DNA from: Longispora albida DSM 44784 | GTDB lineage: Bacteria; Actinomycetota; Actinomycetes; Mycobacteriales; Micromonosporaceae | Length of the DNA: 64,000 nt | NCBI RefSeq assembly: GCF_000379825.1 | Contig: NZ_KB903814.1 | Span: 248,001 to 312,000, forward strand | Direction: 5' to 3' | Part shown: one piece after another, positions 45,271 to 53,354 of the stretch | How the letters are laid out: each line of letters starts with the position of its first letter | How positions within the stretch are numbered: the first letter of the stretch is position 1 | The notes under the pieces: model-generated | Told to the model about the DNA's origin: nothing | Seen by the model: the letters and a program-made list of their open reading frames with translations, nothing else | The model's database searches: none | Program-made: the position numbers and the translations under genes

Positions 45271-46041
45271 ATGGGCGGCTCCGTGAGCAAGGTCCGGATG
45301 TTCTGGTTCGCCGTGGCGGCCCTGGTGCTGAGTACCACGGTGACGTTCCTGGTGGACGTGCTCAAGCAGTACAAGGTGCCCCCGGCCGTCACAGTCGGTG
45401 TCACGCTGCTCGGCGGGCTCGGCGCCATCGCGCTCGACCTGCTCAAGTCGCCGGGCGAGCGGCCGCGTGCGGTCGGCCGAGCGCCGGTGCCGGTGCCCGG
45501 CGTCCCGCCCGCGCCTCCCCCGCACCGGCCTGGCCGTTTGCGGGGGCTGGGCTGGGCGCTGGTGGTGCTGCTGGTGCTCGCGGCTACCGGGTACGCTGCT
45601 GTCCTCGGTGTCCAGTGGGCTGCCGGATGGCTCACGGGGAACGAGAAGATCCGCGCCGAGCGGCTCGTGGCGACGGCGGCCGGCACGGCGGGGCCCTTGC
45701 GGGTCGAGGTCACCGGGGTCGGCGTGACCAGGCACTACACGAAGATCAGGGTCCGCGCCGTCAACACCGGTGACGTACCGGTGACGATCCACCTGTTCGG
45801 AGGCTGCCAGTTCGTGCTGGCCGGCGGGAGCACGCTCAAGCCCGCCTCCATGCCCGCCGCAGGCGACCTGGAGATCAACGTGCCAGCTGGATCGATCCCC
45901 GTCACCGCGACGATCACGCTGTCCGGGAACCCGCCACCGGAGGCGACCACGGCCACGCTCAGCCTGACCGGGCTGTTCGCCCCCACGGTGGGGATGCCGC
46001 AGGCCCTGCAGGTCAAGGGCGTGCGGCTCAGAGCTGAGTGA
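45271..46041 (+). CDS. Hypothetical membrane protein with extracytoplasmic β-domain
   Basis: 256 aa. Three membrane helices (about aa 10–30, 40–58 and 92–115, the last WALVVLLVLAATGYAAVLGV) precede a C-terminal β-rich domain (LRVEVTGVGVTRHYTKIRVRAVNTGDVPVTIHLFGG) resembling DUF4352/telomere-type β-sandwiches that face outward. A Pro-rich loop separates helices 2 and 3. TACGCT lies 6 nt before the ATG, suggesting a leaderless start even though the STAND gene ends only 36 bp upstream. Function unknown; the placement suggests a link to the STAND protein. Confidence 0.72.
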   Translation: MGGSVSKVRMFWFAVAALVLSTTVTFLVDVLKQYKVPPAVTVGVTLLGGLGAIALDLLKSPGERPRAVGRAPVPVPGVPPAPPPHRPGRLRGLGWALVVLLVLAATGYAAVLGVQWAAGWLTGNEKIRAERLVATAAGTAGPLRVEVTGVGVTRHYTKIRVRAVNTGDVPVTIHLFGGCQFVLAGGSTLKPASMPAAGDLEINVPAGSIPVTATITLSGNPPPEATTATLSLTGLFAPTVGMPQALQVKGVRLRAE

Positions 46042-46045
46042 TGCC

Positions 46046-46504
46046 CTAGTAGGGCCGGGTGAACTCGACCGGCTGGTTCTGTACCTCGCCGAAGAAGGAG
46101 TCGCCGGCGCTGTTGGTGATGCTGGCCGTGACGTTGCCGGCGCCTGGCACGGTCCAGTTGACGCCGGGTGCGGCGGTCTTGACGGCGACGTTGAACGTCC
46201 GCCCGACCCCGTCGCACGGCATCGTGTTGCTCTCGTAGCGCGTACCGAAGGTCATCGTCTGGCCGGTGCCCCCGTGGAGCGCGATGTAGTTGATCACCCC
46301 GGTACCACCGCCGTAACAGGCGGCGTTGATCCGCACCATTGCGGTGGCGGGAGCCGACGGGTTCACCTGGACGAAGCTGTTCACATTGAACCAGGGATCC
46401 TTGGCGGCGGCGAAAGCCGGAGACGCGACGAGCGGTGTAGCGGCGACAGCGAGGACAGCGGTACCCAGCAGCGCGACAGCGGCGTTCCGAGACGTGCGAG
46501 ACAT
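46046..46504 (-). CDS. Small secreted protein
   Basis: 152 aa with a clear Sec signal peptide (AVALLGTAVLAVAATPLVASPAFA, cleavage after AFA near aa 32). The mature 120 aa hold two Cys (AACYGG and MPCDG) likely forming a disulfide, and a β-sandwich-like pattern (RTFNVAVKTAAPGVNWTVPG). No family is recognised. GGGGAAG 6–7 nt before ATG 46504 fixes the start over the open frame to 46543. It is the first gene downstream, same strand, of the deaminase-tipped RHS gene, but a terminator lies between, and its export argues against being a cytosolic immunity protein. Confidence 0.8.
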   Translation of the reverse strand: MSRTSRNAAVALLGTAVLAVAATPLVASPAFAAAKDPWFNVNSFVQVNPSAPATAMVRINAACYGGGTGVINYIALHGGTGQTMTFGTRYESNTMPCDGVGRTFNVAVKTAAPGVNWTVPGAGNVTASITNSAGDSFFGEVQNQPVEFTRPY

Positions 46505-46631
46505 GATTCTTCCCCTCGACCGGCGGGCGATCTGACCCGGCAAACGCTACGTCGCCACAGGTCAGAGGGGGTCTACCCCCGGATGGAACCTGCCATACAC
46601 CCCTGGTTGGAGACGAGCCTGGCGCAGTGGA

Positions 46632-46669
46632 GCTGCCGCACGCCCCGGGAGTCCGGGGCATGCGGCAGC
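46632..46669 (-). terminator. Long stem-loop terminator after the second RHS gene
   Basis: 17-bp arms with a single mismatch (GCTGCCGCACGCCCCGG / CCGGGGCATGCGGCAGC) around GAGT, 7 bp beyond the RHS stop. The 171-bp gap up to 46675 holds nothing else recognisable. Confidence 0.85.
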
Positions 46670-46675
46670 GAGCTG

Positions 46676-49600
46676 TCAGTAGATGCTGGCCCGTGCGGGT
46701 TTGCGCGGTTTCGGCTTGGTTCCCTTCGGTTTCCGGGCAGGCTTGCCCTTCGTGACCTTGTTGATGACCTTCTCGCATCTGGAGCAGGCCGCGCGATGGG
46801 TCTTGTGCTTGGCCGGATTGTTGCTTCCGTTGGTGGTCCTGAATTTGCCGCCGGGTTTCAGTGCCGCTTTGCCTTCCGCTCTGACGGCCTTGTTCAGCGC
46901 CTGCATCTCCGCGCATCCGCCCTTGTGCTGACAGGCTTTCAGGATCTGCTTCACCGAGCGGGGTGCCACCAGGCCTTCGCCGTTCCTTCCGAAGTACCGA
47001 TTGCCCGACGGGGAGGTGTACTCAGAGATGACCTTGACACCCAGGCCCTTCTTGACGACGGCATCGGCGTGGTCATCGAAACTCTCACTCGCCGACCGTT
47101 CCTTCTTCGCGGCCTTCTTCGCCTTGCGCAGGCCACCGCCGCAGTTGTGGACGACGACGTCCTGTCCATCGGCCATGACCACATAGGTGGGCACGACATC
47201 GACGGTGAGGTTGTGGACGGTCTGTCCCGGCACCTCGCCCAGGTACGTGACACGGGCGACCGTCCGGCTGCTGCCGTCCGGCGCCAGCAGCTGGTCACCT
47301 TCGCGGAGTGCGGACGCGTCCACCCAGCCCCTGCCGTTGACCCAGAACGGGTGCCCTGCCGTGGCGGTGATCCCCTCGGCGTCGTCCTGGTCGAGGTCGA
47401 CGCGGACGAGCTCCTTGACGCCCTGCCCGGTGATCACGTCGAGGACAGGCTGGCCGCTGACCGCGCCGTCCAGCGGGTTCACCGTCAGGACCTCGTCACC
47501 GGCCTGGATCTCACCGATGGGCTGGTAGGTGCCGTCTGCCATGCGGACCGGGGTGGCGGGCGTGAACGAGTTGGAGATCGGGCAGCTGCCGCCCTTGCTC
47601 GTGCCGCCCTTCCCCGCGCCCTTGGCGCCCTTCGACGCTCCGGTGGTCGCCGACGCGGCCTTCTTGCCGCTGGTGGCCGCCTTGCCGCCGGCGGTCAGGC
47701 CCTTGGCGCCCTTCACGCCCTTGGCCAGCGCCATAGCGCCCTTGGCGAGAAGCTTTCCGCCTGGTACCAGGTTCGCGGCCGCGCCCAGGGCCATCTCGGC
47801 GGCCTTGCCCTTGTTGCCGAGGGCCAGGTGGGCGCCTGCCGAGGCCAGGCCGGCCGCGGTGCCGATCGGGCCCGGCACGTAGGACAGGACCTCGCCGACC
47901 TTGGCGACCGTCTTCAGGAAGGACTTCCAGAACAGGCCGTCGGGGTCGCTGTAGGTGAGCGGGTTGTTGTTGCTGTAGAGGTACCCGTGGAGCTGCTGCG
48001 GGTCCTCCTCGTCGATGATCGGGTCGACGGAGATGAAGCGTCCCGTCGCCGGGTCGTACTCGCGGGCCCCGAGGTGCGTGAGCCCCGTGTCCTTGTCGAT
48101 CGTGCCGCCGACGAAGCCCTTCTGGCCGGGCCAGTTCAGCGCTGGCGAACCGCGTTCGTCGCCGTACGGGAGGTGACGGCGGTGGGTGACCTGGGTCAGG
48201 TCGGCCGCGTTGACACTGGTCTCCCCGGTCTCGTGATGGTCACTCACGAGCCAGTTGAGGGTCGCCGGCCCGGTGCGGACGGCCACCACGTCGTCGTTGT
48301 GCTCGTAGTACCGGGTTCCCGTGACCAGCCCCGTGGTGTCGAGGTGTACTTCGGTGTTACCCAGGTACAGCGTGGTGCCGGTGGAGTCGCGGCGGATGAG
48401 GCGATCGCCCTCCGCGTCGTACACGAAGGAAGTGGTCTTGCCACCCTCCACTATGGATGCGACGGACCCTTCCGAGTCCCAGGTGATCTGCTGGTTCCTG
48501 CCGTTGACGTTCCGGCTGGTCGTGTTGCCGTCGGTGTCGTAGCCGAAGGTGTCGGTGCGCGTGCCGGCCGGTCCGCTCGTGGTGACGGAGCTGAGCGCGT
48601 GCGGCTGAGGGCCGCCCTGTGCCGGTGACGTGTACGCACGGGTGGTGTCGCCGGCCGCCGCGTGCTGCGTCTCGGTGACCCGGTTGCCGGTCTTGTCGAA
48701 GGTGTACGAGTGCCAGTACGGCGCCGGGCCGCCCAGGTTGATCAGGGCCGGGGCCGCGGCACAGTCGTCCGTCGCCGTCCACGCCTCGGTCAGCCGCCGG
48801 AGGTAGTCGGTCTTGAAGCACTGGTTGTCGGCTGCCTGGTCCTTGCCTGTCGAACGGAGCTTCGTGAGGTTGCCGGCCGGGTCGTAGGTGTACTCGCGCT
48901 GCACGATCGGCGTGGTCAGGCTGCTCAGCGCGGCGAGCCCGGCCTTCACCAGCCGCCGCGTGCCCGGCTCGTAGTCGAACTTCTGCCGGACCTGCTTCGC
49001 GCCGACGCCCAGCACGTACGAGTCGGTCTCGCCGAACTTGGTGTATGTCGTCTGCGCGACGTACTGGGTGAGGTTGCTGTTGAGCCCGTTCGCGCGGCCC
49101 TCCGTGTCGTACGTCGCGTTGAGCGTCTCGGCGGGCAGCGAGTTGCCGATCTTCGGCAGCGTCACGCTGGAGATCTGCCCGACCGCGTTGTAGCGCAGCG
49201 TCGAGTCGTACGTCTGGGCCGCCAGCGCACCTTCCGATGCCGGCAGCGTGAACTTCGTGCCGGTCGGCCGGTCCTGGTCGTCGTAGCCGGTGACCTCCTC
49301 CTTGTAGGCGTTGCCGCCCACGTAACGGATGGAGGCGCTGGGCTGCCCCTTGAGGATGGAGTCGTACGTCCACTCCGTCAGCCTGGTGCCGCCATCGTGG
49401 ATCGCCGTCTTCCGCCCGAGCGGGTCGTAGCCGTAGGTGAGGCTCCGGCCGCGCGAGTCGGTGGCCGAGACGAGCTGGCCGGTGTCGTCGTACCCGGCGT
49501 AGCTCGTCCCCTTGTCCGGGTCGTCCATCCGGATCTGGCGCCCGCGCAGGTCGTAGTGGAACCGCCACACGTTCCCGGCCGGGTCGGTGACGGCCGACTG

Positions 49601-52600
49601 CTGCCCGGCCTTGGTGTAGGTGTAGCGGGTCACGTCGTAGCCGGAGCCGTTGTGCTGCCGGAGTTCTGTGGTCTGCCCGTCAGCGTCGAAGATCCGCGTC
49701 GCGGGGATGCCCCCGGCCGGCGGGGTCTCCGTGACCCGGTCACCGCCGTACACAGTGGACGTACGCCACTTCTCCGTACCGGTCGTGTACAGGATCTCGG
49801 CTGTCTCCCGGCCGGCCCCGTCGTACTCGTACACGGTCTGCGCCGGTACCTGCGCGTCGTCGACCTGGAGCAGGTCAGTGCCGGGCGCCGAGGTGTTGAA
49901 GTGCGGCGCGTTGGCCCGGCTGACCCGGCCGTGCGAGTCGTACCGGGTGTCGGTCAGCACGCGGCCGCCGCCGGGCGCTGGTTCCTGCATCTGGCGCTGG
50001 CGAAGCTCGCCGTCGAAGTAGGAGTACGTCTTCGAGTAGGTGCCGTTGGCCAGGAGCCGGTGGCTGACCACCGCCGGGGGCGCGTCGGCCTGGATGAGGT
50101 ACTCGAACTTCACGTTCGGCCCGAGCGTCCGGGCCCGGCCCGGCTGCCACACGCCGGTCAGGCGGCCGAACGGGTCGTAGGACTGCTCGGTCGTGCGGCC
50201 GTTCTCGTCGGTCAGTCTCACCGGCTCGCCGATCACCGGGTCGTACTCGGTGGTCTCGACGTGGCCGAGCGGGTTGGTCACCGAGACCGCCGTCAGCGGG
50301 CCACCGAGGGCCGGCGTGAAGGCCGTGCTGTCCGTCTGGCCCAGCGCGTCGGTCGTGCTGGTCTCGCGGCCGTGCTGGTCGTAGGTGCTGGTCTCGACGG
50401 TCGTGTAGACCGGGGCGCCGTTCGCCCAGCCCGAGACCTCTTCGCTACGGGTCACATCACCGCGTACCGGTGCGGCGTCCAGTGTGGACGCTCCGTCGTA
50501 GTAGGTGCGGACGTCGGAGATGATGTCGGCCGGGTACGAGGCCGGGGTGCCCCGCGCCACGCCCACGGTCGTCGTCCGGTACTCGGTGTCGAGAATCCAG
50601 TCGGCGTAGTTCCGGGTGTAGAAGATCTCGGTGAACCTGTCGTCGTCCGCAGTCGCCAGGTCGCCGAGGTCGTTGGTCCAGATGTGCTGGCCGTAGTTGT
50701 CGTAGCCGTGCTCGGACTCGGTCACCCGGAAACCGCCGCCGGCCAGCGCCGTCCGGGTCCGGGTCTTCTTCACGTCGGTGAGGTACGCCTCCAGCGCGCC
50801 ACCGGCCCGGTTACGTGTCGCGGTCGGGCCGACCCAGGACGGCTCGTGCAGCTCGGCGCTGAGGAGCGGGCCATCGGTCCCGTCGTACACCAGCGTCTCG
50901 CGGGCGAAACCGCGCAGCACCGGCCGGTCGAGCGTCCGGCCGCCCTCGGAGTCGGTGACCTCGACAGCCGGCCGGCTCCCGTCAGACCGCACGTCCCCGG
51001 TCATGCCCCGGAGGAACAGGTGGTCGGTGCGGGTCTGCTTGCCCTTCGCCGGGTCGCCCGTCCGGACGGTCACCTTCTGGAAGCCGCGCCACTGCCCCCA
51101 GCTCTTGTACCGCTCGGGCGTCAGCTCGGCGTCGTCGTGGTGCCAGGCCCCGCCGAGCGCCGGGTAGTCGTAGAAGGTGTACTGCGTGTCGTTGCCGCCG
51201 ACCCGGTCGATCTCCTGCACCTGCGTGACGACCTGCTTGTGGAACCAGCCCAGTTTCGGCTCGCTCTGCAACGGCGGGGTCCAGAAGACCGGGAAGCACC
51301 GGCGGGCGTTGTCGCCGGCCAGCTGGAGGTTCGCGCTGGCGCACTCGGTCGGCGAGTACGTGACGTCGATCCGGCCGCCGGTCTCGCTGTCGATCCGGCT
51401 GAGCCGCCACTTCTGCATGACCGGCTCGCCGTCCTCGACGCCGTCGACGCGGTTGTGCAGCCGGACGCCGTCGAGAGTCACCGCGGGCATCGCCGCCGAA
51501 CCCCGGGCGAGCCCGGTGTGGACGATCTGCTTGAGCCACAACGAGGAGCTGGTGCCGTCGGTGACCTCGGGGAAGGTGTGGCTGAGAGTCCAGGAGTCCA
51601 CATCGGAGTACCCGGAGCCCTCGCGCACCTGCGCCGTGACCTTCGCCAGCCGCTTCGTCCCCCAGAAGCTCGGCGAGGACAGCGCGCACGAACCAGCGTC
51701 GCAGCTCTGGTCGAACGGGGTGTCCGGCCAGTCAGCGGGCTGCGTGCGCACGCAGGATGAGCCGGGCAGGCAGCGGTCAGCCGCGTCGAAGCGCACGCGG
51801 GCGTTCGGCAGCGCGCTGTGGACCGTGTCGGCGCGCTGGCCGTAGTCGATGCGCTTGAGGTACCCGGCGCGGACGTACGGGGTGACGGTGCCGGTCGTGC
51901 CACGCGCGTAGTGGTTGGTCTCGGTGTCGTACCAGTACGTGAACACGTCGCCGTGGCGGTCCACGACGTAGTCGAGGCTCCAGCGGTACGCCTGCTGGCA
52001 CCAGCTCTGCGCCCGGCACGGCTCGCCCGGCTGGTTGCCGTACACCGGGACTGTCCAGGTGGACCTGGTCTCCTCGCCGCCGGGCTGCCAGCCGGGCAGC
52101 CGGTTGCGGCCGAAGAAGTACTGCGTGCCGTCGGCGGAGGTCAGGCGCCAGTACTCGCCCTTGTCCCCCGCGTCGCCGTCGTCGCCGTTGTCGGCGCCGG
52201 TCAGCAGCTCGACGCGCCAGCCGTCGTCCTCCTCGGCGCGCCACGTACCCGACTGGTCGTCGCGGACCAGCTCGCCGCCGACGCCGGGCAGCACGACGTG
52301 CGCGTTCCACGTCGCCCAGCACTGGTCGCCGGTCCGCACCGTGATGTCGCTGCCGGCCATGTCCTCCGCGCAGCCGGTGTACGACCGCTCGATGTAACCG
52401 GGCTGGAAGTCGAAGCCCTCACCGGCCCACGACGGCTGGTTGTTCGTGGACGCGACCCGGCCGTCGACCCCGCCGGAGTTGTAGCCCAGGGCGATCTCCG
52501 GCTCGCCGCCGGGCATGGCAGGCAGGTCCATCGGGTACGTCCAGCCGAAGTCGCCGGACTGGAGGCCGACCGACCAGGTCGCCGACGGGCTCAGCGACGT

Positions 52601-53311
52601 GGGCTTGAAGCTGCCGGTGCTGCCGGACGGGCCGGCGGTGACCGCGTACAGGGTGCTCGACCGGCGGGGTGCTCCGGCTGTCACCTCGGCGCGGACCTTG
52701 CCGGCCTTCGGGTCGTTGCTGCCGGGCAGCGGCCTGCCGGGGGCGCATCCGGCCGGGCGGGGCCTAGCCAGGGCGCATTCCGGTACCTCGACGACAGCAA
52801 GGCGGTTGCCGAAGTCGCCGCCGTACGCGTGCCGGAAGCGCGAGTAGTCGAACTCCACGGTGGCCGGTGCCGCCGCGAGCGCTCCGTCGGTGCGCTGCAC
52901 GCGGAAGAGCACCCCGGCGATCCCGGCCTGGGCCGAGGACTGCTGGTCGAGGACGGTGACGCGGGCTTTCCCGGTACCAGATGAAGAGACCTTGACGGGC
53001 AGGTCGCCGGCGGCGGCAGGTGCCAGGCCCGCGCCGAGACTGACCTCGGCGCTGCCGGCCTTCGGCCAGGTGACGGCCGGTGCTGCCCTGACGGCGGCCT
53101 CGGCCGTGACGTCCTTTCCTCGCGGGACCACCGGCTGCTTGCGGCCGGAGATGGACTTCTCGGCGGGTGCGCCTGGTGCCGCGTATGCCTTCTCGGGCTC
53201 GGGCAGGGGCATGACGACGCCGAGCGACACGGCCATCATGGCCGCGAAAGCGCCGGCCAGCCAGGGTCGGCGCCGGCTGGTGGTTCTGACGCGATGGTCA
53301 CGCCAGCTCAT
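46676..53311 (-). CDS. Secreted SpvB/RHS protein with Hint domain and deaminase-like toxin tip
   Basis: 2211 aa. A signal peptide (MAVSLGVVMPLPEPEKAYAA) ends near aa 43. SpvB-like sequence (NNQPSWAGEGFDF, YFFGRNRLPGW), YD repeats and the RHS closing core (HLGAREYDPATGRFISVDP) follow. A Gly/Ala/Lys-rich linker leads to a pretoxin Hint domain, from Cys in CPISNSFTPATPVRMADG (aa 1910) to VVVHNC (aa 2057), where autocleavage before Cys2057 would free the last 155 aa. That tip has CAEMQAL near aa 2130 and CSRC near aa 2174, the (H/C)AE…CxxC zinc pattern of cytidine-deaminase-fold toxins, closest to the YwqJ type. ATG 53311 has AGGAGGA 7 nt upstream, better than the open frame to 53368. It follows the LamG/ricin gene by 43 bp, and a strong terminator follows. 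Confidence 0.9.
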   Translation of the reverse strand: MSWRDHRVRTTSRRRPWLAGAFAAMMAVSLGVVMPLPEPEKAYAAPGAPAEKSISGRKQPVVPRGKDVTAEAAVRAAPAVTWPKAGSAEVSLGAGLAPAAAGDLPVKVSSSGTGKARVTVLDQQSSAQAGIAGVLFRVQRTDGALAAAPATVEFDYSRFRHAYGGDFGNRLAVVEVPECALARPRPAGCAPGRPLPGSNDPKAGKVRAEVTAGAPRRSSTLYAVTAGPSGSTGSFKPTSLSPSATWSVGLQSGDFGWTYPMDLPAMPGGEPEIALGYNSGGVDGRVASTNNQPSWAGEGFDFQPGYIERSYTGCAEDMAGSDITVRTGDQCWATWNAHVVLPGVGGELVRDDQSGTWRAEEDDGWRVELLTGADNGDDGDAGDKGEYWRLTSADGTQYFFGRNRLPGWQPGGEETRSTWTVPVYGNQPGEPCRAQSWCQQAYRWSLDYVVDRHGDVFTYWYDTETNHYARGTTGTVTPYVRAGYLKRIDYGQRADTVHSALPNARVRFDAADRCLPGSSCVRTQPADWPDTPFDQSCDAGSCALSSPSFWGTKRLAKVTAQVREGSGYSDVDSWTLSHTFPEVTDGTSSSLWLKQIVHTGLARGSAAMPAVTLDGVRLHNRVDGVEDGEPVMQKWRLSRIDSETGGRIDVTYSPTECASANLQLAGDNARRCFPVFWTPPLQSEPKLGWFHKQVVTQVQEIDRVGGNDTQYTFYDYPALGGAWHHDDAELTPERYKSWGQWRGFQKVTVRTGDPAKGKQTRTDHLFLRGMTGDVRSDGSRPAVEVTDSEGGRTLDRPVLRGFARETLVYDGTDGPLLSAELHEPSWVGPTATRNRAGGALEAYLTDVKKTRTRTALAGGGFRVTESEHGYDNYGQHIWTNDLGDLATADDDRFTEIFYTRNYADWILDTEYRTTTVGVARGTPASYPADIISDVRTYYDGASTLDAAPVRGDVTRSEEVSGWANGAPVYTTVETSTYDQHGRETSTTDALGQTDSTAFTPALGGPLTAVSVTNPLGHVETTEYDPVIGEPVRLTDENGRTTEQSYDPFGRLTGVWQPGRARTLGPNVKFEYLIQADAPPAVVSHRLLANGTYSKTYSYFDGELRQRQMQEPAPGGGRVLTDTRYDSHGRVSRANAPHFNTSAPGTDLLQVDDAQVPAQTVYEYDGAGRETAEILYTTGTEKWRTSTVYGGDRVTETPPAGGIPATRIFDADGQTTELRQHNGSGYDVTRYTYTKAGQQSAVTDPAGNVWRFHYDLRGRQIRMDDPDKGTSYAGYDDTGQLVSATDSRGRSLTYGYDPLGRKTAIHDGGTRLTEWTYDSILKGQPSASIRYVGGNAYKEEVTGYDDQDRPTGTKFTLPASEGALAAQTYDSTLRYNAVGQISSVTLPKIGNSLPAETLNATYDTEGRANGLNSNLTQYVAQTTYTKFGETDSYVLGVGAKQVRQKFDYEPGTRRLVKAGLAALSSLTTPIVQREYTYDPAGNLTKLRSTGKDQAADNQCFKTDYLRRLTEAWTATDDCAAAPALINLGGPAPYWHSYTFDKTGNRVTETQHAAAGDTTRAYTSPAQGGPQPHALSSVTTSGPAGTRTDTFGYDTDGNTTSRNVNGRNQQITWDSEGSVASIVEGGKTTSFVYDAEGDRLIRRDSTGTTLYLGNTEVHLDTTGLVTGTRYYEHNDDVVAVRTGPATLNWLVSDHHETGETSVNAADLTQVTHRRHLPYGDERGSPALNWPGQKGFVGGTIDKDTGLTHLGAREYDPATGRFISVDPIIDEEDPQQLHGYLYSNNNPLTYSDPDGLFWKSFLKTVAKVGEVLSYVPGPIGTAAGLASAGAHLALGNKGKAAEMALGAAANLVPGGKLLAKGAMALAKGVKGAKGLTAGGKAATSGKKAASATTGASKGAKGAGKGGTSKGGSCPISNSFTPATPVRMADGTYQPIGEIQAGDEVLTVNPLDGAVSGQPVLDVITGQGVKELVRVDLDQDDAEGITATAGHPFWVNGRGWVDASALREGDQLLAPDGSSRTVARVTYLGEVPGQTVHNLTVDVVPTYVVMADGQDVVVHNCGGGLRKAKKAAKKERSASESFDDHADAVVKKGLGVKVISEYTSPSGNRYFGRNGEGLVAPRSVKQILKACQHKGGCAEMQALNKAVRAEGKAALKPGGKFRTTNGSNNPAKHKTHRAACSRCEKVINKVTKGKPARKPKGTKPKPRKPARASIY

Positions 53312-53354
53312 GGGCTGTTCCTCCTCAGTGGATGGTGGATTACTGCTGGGCGGG

